From positions 1 through 6,710 of the forward strand of contig QNAZ01000044.1 in NCBI GenBank assembly GCA_003641645.1: DNA of 6,710 nt, given 5' to 3'. Positions 1 to 5,528 of this stretch are shown here, in pieces. Each line of letters opens with the position of its first letter. Position 1 is the stretch's first letter. The position numbers were made by a program, and so were the translations under genes. The stretch is from Thermodesulfobacteriota bacterium (lineage in GTDB: Bacteria > Desulfobacterota > Thermodesulfobacteria > Thermodesulfobacteriales > Thermodesulfobacteriaceae). Under the pieces are notes generated by a model. That model saw only the letters and a program-made list of their open reading frames with translations. It made no database searches and was not told the origin of the DNA.

Positions 1-1654
1 ATTCTTCATCATTTTTTAAATATATTTCTTTTTTTCCATCTACCACTCTATAAAGAGGAGGTTGAGCAATAAAAAGCCAGCCATTTTCTATTAACTCAGG
101 CATTTGTCGATAAAAAAAAGTAAGAAGAAGGGTTCTAATATGAGCTCCATCTACATCTGCGTCAGTCATAATTATAATTTTATGATATTTACACTTCTCT
201 ATATTAAAATTTTCTGGACCAATTCCAGCACCTAAAGCAGCTATTATACCTTTTATTTCTTCTGAAGAAAGCATTTTTTCAATATTTGCCTTTTCTACAT
301 TAAGAATTTTCCCTCTCAAAGGAAGAATAGCTTGAAAACGGCGATCTCTTGCTTGTTTAGCTGAACCACCTGCAGAATCTCCTTCTACAATAAAAAGTTC
401 CCTTTTTTTGGGATTTTTTTCAGAACAATCTGCCAACTTTCCAGCTACTAAAAAATCTTCTATTTCATTTTTTTTTCTTATTAATTCTTTTGCTTTTTTG
501 GAAGCTTCTCTTGCCTTAGCAGCAATAGTTATTTTCTGGATAATCTTTTTAGCTTCTGTTGGGTTTTCTTCTAAAAATTTGAGTAAACCTTCATATACAA
601 TAGATTCAACAATAGGTTTAACCTCACTATTACCCAATTTCATTTTTGTTTGACCCTCAAATTGAGGATCAGGAACTTTCAAAGATATAACAGCACAAAG
701 ACCATCTTTTACATCTTCGCCCTCTACTTTTATTTTAAATTGTTTTGGAATCTTTTCATCTGAAATATATCGATTTATAGCTTTAGTTAATGCACTTCTA
801 AATCCAATAACATGGGTTCCTCCTTCTTTAGTATGAATATTATTTACATAACTATATAAAGTTTCGGTATATCCAGAATTATATTGGATAGCTACCTCAA
901 TTTTAATATTATCTTTTTCTCCTGAAATATAAATAACTTTTGAATGAATGGGATTTTTTTTAGCATTTAAACTTTTTACTAATTCAATGATACCTCCTTT
1001 GTAATGATATTTTTCAGAAAAACCAATTCTTTCGTCTATTAAATAAAATTTGATTTCAGGATTTAAATAAGCTAATTCTTTTAATCTTTTTTGGACAATA
1101 TCTAAATCAAATTCTAACTCTCCAAAAATTTTTGGATCAGGTTTAAATCTTACTAAAGTTCCTCTTTTTTTTGTTTTTCCTATAATTTGAACAGGACCAT
1201 TAGGTATACCTCTTTTATAAGTTTGTTTAAAGATTTTTCCATCTCTATAAACTTCAACAATTAACCATTCTGAAAGGGCATTTACTACTGAAACACCTAC
1301 CCCATGAAGACCTCCAGATACTTTATACACTCCGTGATCAAATTTAGCACCTGCATGAAGTTTGGTCATCACAAGTTCAAGAGCTGAGATTCCTTCTTCA
1401 GGATGTATATCTGTAGGAATACCTCTTCCATTATCTTCACAACTTGCAGAGCCATCTTTATAAAGCACTATTTTTATCTCTGTAGCATAACCTGCTAAGG
1501 CTTCATCAACTGAATTGTCAAGCACTTCCCATAAAAGATGATGAAGCCCTGAAATATCGGTCGAGCCAATATACATTGCAGGACGAGCTCTTACTCCTTC
1601 TAATCCAGAAAGAACTTTTATACTTTGAGCTTCATAATTTTCAATAAAAGACAT
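1..1654 (-). CDS. gyrB: DNA gyrase subunit B (3' end beyond the window)
   Basis: ATP-hydrolysing subunit of DNA gyrase, the type II topoisomerase that introduces negative supercoils together with GyrA. About 551 codons are visible. The N-terminal GHKL ATPase domain (about residues 1-220) shows SIKVLSGLEGVRARPAMYIG near the start, the catalytic Glu43 and Mg-binding Asn47 in EVLDNSVDEA, Asp74 in EDNGRGIP, and the ATP-lid motif GGLHGVGVSVVNALS. A transducer domain follows. The TOPRIM domain has EGDSAGGS (Glu424) and the metal-binding DADVDGAH (Asp498, Asp500, Asp502). These numbers equal the E. coli positions when translation starts at 1654, which favours that start. An in-frame ATG at 1696, only 9 bp after dnaN, would add a lysine-rich 14-residue leader; neither start has a clear Shine-Dalgarno. 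The frame is still open at base 1, near the end of the TOPRIM domain, so the C-terminus is not seen. GyrB is preferred over ParE because of the dnaN neighbour and overall sequence; ParE is not strictly excluded. Confidence 0.96.
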   Translation of the reverse strand, partial: MSFIENYEAQSIKVLSGLEGVRARPAMYIGSTDISGLHHLLWEVLDNSVDEALAGYATEIKIVLYKDGSASCEDNGRGIPTDIHPEEGISALELVMTKLHAGAKFDHGVYKVSGGLHGVGVSVVNALSEWLIVEVYRDGKIFKQTYKRGIPNGPVQIIGKTKKRGTLVRFKPDPKIFGELEFDLDIVQKRLKELAYLNPEIKFYLIDERIGFSEKYHYKGGIIELVKSLNAKKNPIHSKVIYISGEKDNIKIEVAIQYNSGYTETLYSYVNNIHTKEGGTHVIGFRSALTKAINRYISDEKIPKQFKIKVEGEDVKDGLCAVISLKVPDPQFEGQTKMKLGNSEVKPIVESIVYEGLLKFLEENPTEAKKIIQKITIAAKAREASKKAKELIRKKNEIEDFLVAGKLADCSEKNPKKRELFIVEGDSAGGSAKQARDRRFQAILPLRGKILNVEKANIEKMLSSEEIKGIIAALGAGIGPENFNIEKCKYHKIIIMTDADVDGAHIRTLLLTFFYRQMPELIENGWLFIAQPPLYRVVDGKKEIYLKNDEE

Positions 1655-1705
1655 ATTTTCTACAAAGTTCTTTTTCTTTTTACTTAAGGACTTCATTTTT
1701 AATAA

Positions 1706-2827
1706 TTAGAGCACCATTGGCATTACAAGATAAAGAAATCCTTCATCTCTATATCCTGTTATAAGAGCAGGCGTTCTTTCTTCTCCAATTTTAATTTCTA
1801 CTTCCTCTGAATCCATCACTTCTAAAGCATCTAAAATATACTCTGCATTATAATTTACTGTAAGAGGTTTTCCTTCATAAATAGCACTAAGTTTAATCTG
1901 AGCTTTTCCCATTTCTGTTTCCTGAGAAATAAGAGTGATTTCATCAGGTTTTAAATCAAAAGTAACAGGTTTAAATCTTTCTGTGATAACCAAAGAAACC
2001 CTTTTTAAAGCATCCATTAAAAGTTTTCTATCTACTTTTAATACATTTTCATAAGAAGATGGAATTACACTTTTATAATCTGGATAGGTTCCTTCAATAG
2101 TTCTTGCAAAAAAGACTGAATTTGAAGTCCAGATAACTACATAATTATTTATATATCCAAGTTTTATTACTAATTCATCTTCTGCAATATCTTCTATCTG
2201 TTTAGCTGCTTTTCTTCCTACAATAAAACCTTCATTAAAATTTGCATTTTCTATTCCTATTACTTCTCTATCAAATTTAACAAGTCTATGTCCATCTGAT
2301 GCAACAGCTCTTAAAATTCCAGCATCTTTAATAGGTTCAAAATAGATTCCACCTAAAACAAAATGACTTTCTTCTTTAGATGTAGAAAAAATTGTATTAG
2401 ATATAAGTTCAGCTAATACTTTCCCAGGAATCTCAATAGCATTTTCTTCTATAAACTCTGGAAGACTGGGAAATTCTTCACTATCAGTAATGGCTAAATT
2501 GTATACAATTCTTTCTTGTGCATCTCTAATAATTAATCTATTATCCTCTTTAACAAGATAAAGTTCATCTTCTGGAAAATTTTTAATTATTTCATAAAAT
2601 TTTCTTGCAGGCACACAAAAAGAGGTTTCTTCACCTTCAATCTCAGCAAATACTTTACCCTTATAACCTATTTCCAAATCAGTAGAAAGTAAATATAAAT
2701 AACTTTCGGCAGGTTTATATTCTATTAAAACCATAGATAAAACAGCCATAGAAGCCTTTTTATCTGCTACTCCTTCAACCTTTTTTAATATTTTTTCTAA
2801 TCTTGAGGTCTCAATTTTAGCTTTCAT
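1706..2827 (-). CDS. dnaN: DNA polymerase III subunit beta (sliding clamp)
   Basis: Ring-forming processivity factor that encircles DNA and tethers DNA polymerase III and other repair and replication proteins. The 373 residues match the usual bacterial length of about 365-380 and the three repeated clamp folds (about 1-120, 121-245, 246-373). Visible signatures are the N-terminal helix with VEGVADKKASMAVLSMVLIE, the domain-2 motif ASDGHRLVKFDRE, and the C-terminal YLVMPMVL. In the family, that C-terminal segment contributes to the hydrophobic pocket that binds clamp-binding motifs of partners. The ATG at 2827 is supported by a strong ribosome binding site 9 bases upstream. gyrB follows in the same direction after 9 or 51 bases depending on its start, so the two are very probably co-transcribed. 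No dnaA lies next to dnaN and no recF lies between dnaN and gyrB, unlike the classical dnaA-dnaN-recF-gyrB order. No truncation or frameshift is seen. Confidence 0.98.
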   Translation of the reverse strand: MKAKIETSRLEKILKKVEGVADKKASMAVLSMVLIEYKPAESYLYLLSTDLEIGYKGKVFAEIEGEETSFCVPARKFYEIIKNFPEDELYLVKEDNRLIIRDAQERIVYNLAITDSEEFPSLPEFIEENAIEIPGKVLAELISNTIFSTSKEESHFVLGGIYFEPIKDAGILRAVASDGHRLVKFDREVIGIENANFNEGFIVGRKAAKQIEDIAEDELVIKLGYINNYVVIWTSNSVFFARTIEGTYPDYKSVIPSSYENVLKVDRKLLMDALKRVSLVITERFKPVTFDLKPDEITLISQETEMGKAQIKLSAIYEGKPLTVNYNAEYILDALEVMDSEEVEIKIGEERTPALITGYRDEGFLYLVMPMVL

Positions 2828-2836
2828 GGAATTAGT

Positions 2837-2846
2837 CCCTCCTTTT
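2837..2846 (-). promoter_or_regulatory. Strong Shine-Dalgarno of dnaN
   Basis: On the minus strand this reads AAAAGGAGGG, a near-perfect anti-16S match, ending 9 bases before the dnaN ATG. It fixes the dnaN start. It is the strongest ribosome binding site in the window; most of the other genes here have little or none. Confidence 0.9.
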
Positions 2847-2862
2847 AAAACAATTTTTAAAA

Positions 2863-2890
2863 ATTATAACACAAATTTTTGGGTTTGCAT
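2863..2890 (-). promoter_or_regulatory. Predicted promoter of dnaN-gyrB
   Basis: The minus strand carries TGTTATAAT (2871-2863), a consensus -10 hexamer with the TGn extension. A weak -35-like ATGCAA (2890-2885) lies 16 bases upstream. An extended -10 can compensate for a poor -35. The predicted start near 2857 gives a leader of about 30 bases containing the Shine-Dalgarno. This is seen by consensus matching only, in AT-rich DNA where chance -10 matches are common; the position, extension and leader length support it. Confidence 0.7.
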
Positions 2891-3379
2891 TTTACTTAAT
2901 TTCTATTTTTTAAAATAACAGATTTTGAGACTTAAAAATAGTTTTTAATTTCGGTTTCAAAGGAATTATTCAACTTAAGTCGCATACTGTAAAATTTAAT
3001 TTACCTTATAAAATAGAGTATAAGGAGAATCGATACCTGGAAAAATTTTATCAAGGTAAAATAAAACTAAGATCTTCAGGAGTAGCAATTTTTTTAAGAA
3101 AGTTTAACCTAAAAAATTAGCGAGTCTTACAATATTTTTCCATATAAAATAAGTTTTTAAAGAGTTCAATAAAATAAGCACTATCCAAGATAGCAAATTG
3201 GTATTATCTGGTTTTTGTAACTATAATTGTGTCCATTTACTTTCTAATCATTTAGCATATCACAAATCTTGCAATTTAGGCACTTTTTAAATTTAATTCT
3301 AAAGCAATAAATATTTCTATAAGACAGCGTCGACAATAATTACATCATAATATGTTTTTTAGTTAAATAAAGTCTTAGC
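2891..3379. other. Intergenic region without an intact gene
   Basis: This AT-rich stretch lies between the two divergent promoters. The longest open frame noted is 2929-3117 on the plus strand: 63 codons between a TGA and a TAG with no ATG, GTG or TTG in frame and no recognisable family, so it is not called as a gene. On the minus strand, frames are broken by stops every few codons, but two short segments (3352-3320 and 3300-3247) faintly resemble DDE transposase motifs. Nested inverted repeats occupy 3000-3060. No DnaA box of the TTATCCACA type, no further tRNA and no CRISPR-like direct repeats were found. The length is unusual for an otherwise compact window, suggesting decayed material or an unrecognised RNA. 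Confidence 0.6.
3000..3060. repeat. Nested inverted repeats with alternative pairing
   Basis: The left arm TTTACCTTATAAAAT (3000-3014) pairs with ATTTTATCAAGGTAAA (3045-3060), perfect except for one extra C, around a 30-base loop. The left arm can instead pair internally: CCTTATA (3004-3010) with TATAAGG (3019-3025) across an 8-base loop. TACCT near 3034-3038 can also pair with AGGTA near 3054-3058. The stems are therefore mutually exclusive, as in a switching RNA, or the outer arms could be ends of a small element. No function is assigned; chance is a real possibility in AT-rich DNA. Confidence 0.5.
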
Positions 3380-3407
3380 TTGTAAAATTTTGGAAATTAA
3401 TTATAAT
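3380..3407 (+). promoter_or_regulatory. Predicted promoter of the tRNA-Gly/rimP-nusA operon
   Basis: TTGTAA at 3380-3385 (four of six consensus bases, including TTG) and a perfect TATAAT at 3402-3407 are separated by 16 bases. Transcription would start near 3414, about 27 bases before the tRNA. This is the only good sigma-70-type pair seen close upstream of the tRNA, and no second promoter is apparent in the 21 bases between the tRNA and rimP. The tRNA and the downstream genes therefore probably share it. Confidence 0.68.
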
Positions 3408-3423
3408 ATTTTTTAAAAATATT
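3405..3423. repeat. A/T-only perfect inverted repeat at the operon start
   Basis: AATATTTTT (3405-3413) and AAAAATATT (3415-3423) form 9-base arms around a single T. It overlaps the -10 element and the expected transcription start. It could be an operator-like site or simply low-complexity AT sequence; it contains no G or C, so an RNA hairpin would be weak. Confidence 0.35.
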
Positions 3424-3440
3424 AAATATTAAATAATAAA

Positions 3441-3512
3441 GCGGGCGTAGCTCAGGGGTAGAGCGGAAGCTTCCCAAGCTTCAGGTCGCGGGTTCGAATC
3501 CCGTCGCCCGCT
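3441..3512 (+). tRNA. tRNA-Gly, anticodon CCC
   Basis: Complete 72-base cloverleaf: acceptor arms GCGGGCG and CGCCCGC, D stem GCTC/GAGC with loop AGGGGTA, anticodon stem GAAGC/GCTTC with loop TTCCCAA, a 5-base variable loop AGGTC, and T stem GCGGG/CCCGT around TTCGAAT. The anticodon CCC (positions 34-36) reads GGG glycine codons. Known glycine identity elements are present: C35, C36, the C2-G71 pair and discriminator U73. The 3' CCA is not encoded and must be added by a nucleotidyltransferase. About 17 of 21 stem pairs are G-C in a genome that is otherwise strongly A/T, consistent with growth at raised temperature. It ends 21 bases before rimP and appears to be the first gene of that transcript, so RNase P and 3' processing would free it from the mRNA. 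Confidence 0.97.
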
Positions 3513-3533
3513 CTTATTTTATTTTTTAAAATT

Positions 3534-4001
3534 ATGGAAAAAGAAATCAAAGAGAAAATTAAAGAGATTATAGAAATTCCAATTTTAAAAAAAAATATGG
3601 AATTAGTGGACTTAGAATGGAGGAGAGAAAGAAATGGCTGGGTTTTAAGAATTTTTATAGATAAACCAGGAGGGGTTACTATAGCAGATTGTGCCAAAAT
3701 AAGTGGAATAGTAGGTGAGATTTTGGATAAAGAGAATATTATTCATCGTTCTTATATATTAGAAGTTTCTTCTCCTGGTATAGAAAGACCTTTAGTTAAA
3801 AAAGAAGATTATGAAAGATTTAAAGGAGAAAAAGCAAGAATAACTTTAAAAACACCTGTTTCAGGAAGAAGGAATTTTACTGGAATTATTTTAGGAATAA
3901 AAAAAGATTTAGTTCAAATTGAGGTAGAGGGGAGGATTTGGGAATTCTCCTTAGATAATATAAAAAAAGCAAATCTACAACCTGAAATTAGTTTTAAATG
4001 A
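3534..4001 (+). CDS. rimP: Ribosome maturation factor RimP
   Basis: Cytoplasmic assembly factor for the 30S ribosomal subunit (former YhbC/P15a family). The 155 residues match the usual length of about 150. The N-terminal alpha/beta domain (about 1-82) has ELVDLEWRRERNGWVLRIFI, then DKPGGVT and DCAKISGIVGEILD. The family hallmark LEVSSPGIERPL follows at about residues 77-88. The C-terminal SH3-like barrel covers about 90-150. The ATG at 3534 keeps the full first helix; the next in-frame Met, in front of ELVDLEW, would remove it. There is no clear Shine-Dalgarno, only an A/T-rich stretch before the start. It lies 21 bases after tRNA-Gly and 23 bases before nusA, the position rimP holds in many bacteria. 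The ribosome-maturation role is taken from the family. Confidence 0.96.
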   Translation: MEKEIKEKIKEIIEIPILKKNMELVDLEWRRERNGWVLRIFIDKPGGVTIADCAKISGIVGEILDKENIIHRSYILEVSSPGIERPLVKKEDYERFKGEKARITLKTPVSGRRNFTGIILGIKKDLVQIEVEGRIWEFSLDNIKKANLQPEISFK

Positions 4002-4024
4002 ATTTTAAATAAGGGAGAGTATTT

Positions 4025-5284
4025 ATGCAAGGAGAATTAAAAAAGGTTATAGAAAATTTAAGTAAAGAAAAAGGTTTATCCAAGGAAATAGTAGTTGAGG
4101 CTTTAGTTGAAGGTATTAAAACTGCAGCTAAAAGAAGATTTGGTAATAAAGCCCGAATTGAGGTTAAATATGATGAAGAAAGAAGTGGTTTAGAAATTTA
4201 TAAATTAAAAGAAGTGGTAGAGAAAGTAAGGGATCAAGAAGCTGAAATTTCAATAGAAGAAGCTAAAAAGATTTCAAGTAATGTTAAAGTAGGAGATATT
4301 ATTGGAGAAAAAATAGAACTCCAAGATTTAGGGCGTATTGCAGCTCAAATTGTAAAACAACTTTTTTCTCAAAAATTAAGGCTTGCAGAAAAACAACTTA
4401 TATATGACGAGTATAAACATAAACTTGGAGAAATAGTAAGTGGATATGTTCATAGGTTTGATAAAAGAGGAGTAGTATTTTCCTTAGGTAGAGCAGAGGC
4501 ACTTTTACCTGAAGAAGAACAAGTTCCTGGGGAAAAATATATAAGAGGACATAGATTAAAAGCTTTGGTAATAGAGGTATATAGGCAACAGGAGCCTCAA
4601 ATTATAATTTCTCGCTCACATCCAGCTTTTGTAAAAAAACTTTTTGAAAAAGAAGTGCCTGAAATTCAAGAAGGTATAGTTAAGATTGTAGCTATTGCAA
4701 GAGAACCAGGTTCAAGGACTAAAATAGCAGTTACTTCAACAAATCCTGATATTGATCCTGTAGGAGCTTGTATAGGAGTAAGAGGCTCAAGAATCTCTGT
4801 TATTTTAGAAGAACTGAATATAGCAAGAACAGATAGAAAAGAGGCAAGAGAAAAAATAGATGTAATTTTGTGGGATTCAGATCCTGCTAAATTTGTTTAC
4901 AATGCTTTGGCTCCAGCTGAATGTAGTAAAGTAATTGTAGATGAAGAAAATAAAACTTTAGAAGTAATTGTGCCTGATGACCAGTTATCACTTGCTATTG
5001 GTAAGAAAGGAGAAAATGTAAGACTTGCTTCTAAACTTGTAGGATGGAGAATAGATATTTTAAGTGAGACTCAATATTTAAGACGTCAAGAGCCAGAATT
5101 TTTAAAATTGCTTAAAGTAACAGGACTTTCTGATGAAACTGCAGGATATCTTTATGAAGCTGATATTAAAGATTTAAAAACCCTTATTGAAACACCTTTA
5201 GAAAAAATTGCTGAATTAACAAAACTTTCTCGAGAAGAAGTAGAAAAAATTATTGAGAAAGCTAAAAAAGAATTAAGTGCCTAA
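4025..5284 (+). CDS. nusA: Transcription termination/antitermination factor NusA
   Basis: RNA polymerase-binding factor that modulates pausing, intrinsic termination and antitermination. The 419 residues fall in the size range of NusA forms lacking the two long E. coli C-terminal repeats. Order of domains: N-terminal polymerase-binding domain (about 1-130), S1 RNA-binding domain (about 135-200, beginning GEIVSGYVHRF and ending ISRSHP), KH1 with DPVGACIGVRGSR (GxxG at 251-254), KH2 with LAIGKKGENVRLASKL (GxxG at 326-329), and a short C-terminal helical segment (about 355-419) with helix-hairpin-helix-like sequence. Start: ATG preceded by AAGGGAG with good spacing. Oddity: relative to the remembered family pattern EL-G-GE+ID, residues 266-275 (IARTDRKEAR) are extra between EELN and EKIDVILW in KH1. 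The reading frame is intact and the flanking motifs are normal. The last 8 bases overlap ylxR. Confidence 0.98.
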   Translation: MQGELKKVIENLSKEKGLSKEIVVEALVEGIKTAAKRRFGNKARIEVKYDEERSGLEIYKLKEVVEKVRDQEAEISIEEAKKISSNVKVGDIIGEKIELQDLGRIAAQIVKQLFSQKLRLAEKQLIYDEYKHKLGEIVSGYVHRFDKRGVVFSLGRAEALLPEEEQVPGEKYIRGHRLKALVIEVYRQQEPQIIISRSHPAFVKKLFEKEVPEIQEGIVKIVAIAREPGSRTKIAVTSTNPDIDPVGACIGVRGSRISVILEELNIARTDRKEAREKIDVILWDSDPAKFVYNALAPAECSKVIVDEENKTLEVIVPDDQLSLAIGKKGENVRLASKLVGWRIDILSETQYLRRQEPEFLKLLKVTGLSDETAGYLYEADIKDLKTLIETPLEKIAELTKLSREEVEKIIEKAKKELSA

Positions 5285-5528
5285 AAAGGGACATATTCCT
5301 GAAAGGACTTGTATAGTTTGTAGAAAAAAATTGCCTAAGAAGGAACTTTTAAGGTTTTGTGTCAAAGATAATCAAATAGTTTTGGATAAAACCCAAAAAG
5401 AAGGGGGTAGGGGAGCGTATTTTTGTTCAGAATGTATTTCTAAGATAAAAAACTTAAAAGTAAGAAGAAAATTATTTTATGCTTTAAGAATTAAAAATTC
5501 TGATAAAATAAAAGATATAGTATTATGA
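5277..5528 (+). CDS. ylxR: YlxR family RNA-binding protein (RnpM)
   Basis: Small 83-residue protein of the YlxR family, usually encoded directly after nusA. In Bacillus this family has been linked to RNase P RNA (named RnpM); that role is carried over by family and not shown here. Signatures are PERTCIVCRKKLPKKELLRF at the N-terminus and GGRGAYFCSEC at residues 43-53, followed by a basic C-terminal helix. Four cysteines are arranged C12-x2-C15 and C50-x2-C53, a spacing that would suit a zinc knuckle. Translation starts at GTG, 8 bases inside the end of nusA, with only weak Shine-Dalgarno likeness, so it is probably made by translational coupling. Its own stop overlaps the pheA start (ATGA). 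No other start is reasonable because the conserved RTC motif begins at residue 10. Confidence 0.94.
   Translation: MPKKGHIPERTCIVCRKKLPKKELLRFCVKDNQIVLDKTQKEGGRGAYFCSECISKIKNLKVRRKLFYALRIKNSDKIKDIVL

Noticed and set aside
408..653. Plus-strand open frame of 81 codons
   Set aside because: It lies wholly antisense to the TOPRIM-proximal part of gyrB, has no family likeness, and its hydrophobicity comes from the complement of Lys/Glu codons.
2951..2985. CRISPR-like segment containing GGTTTCAAAGGAATTATTC
   Set aside because: It superficially resembles some thermophile CRISPR repeats but occurs only once; there is no spaced repetition.
2932..2985. Minus-strand mini-ORF MRLKLNNSFETEIKNYF
   Set aside because: It has only 17 codons, no ribosome binding site and no family; it is expected by chance.
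2891..3379. Possible replication origin next to dnaN-gyrB
   Set aside because: The stretch is AT-rich, but no TTATCCACA-type DnaA box or repeated 9-mer was found on either strand and dnaA is not adjacent.
3452..3697. Minus-strand open frame of 81 codons across the tRNA and the 5' part of rimP, ending in RAGDGIRTRDLKLGKLPLYP
   Set aside because: The C-terminal part is the antisense translation of the tRNA, a well-known source of spurious proteins, and the rest is antisense to rimP.
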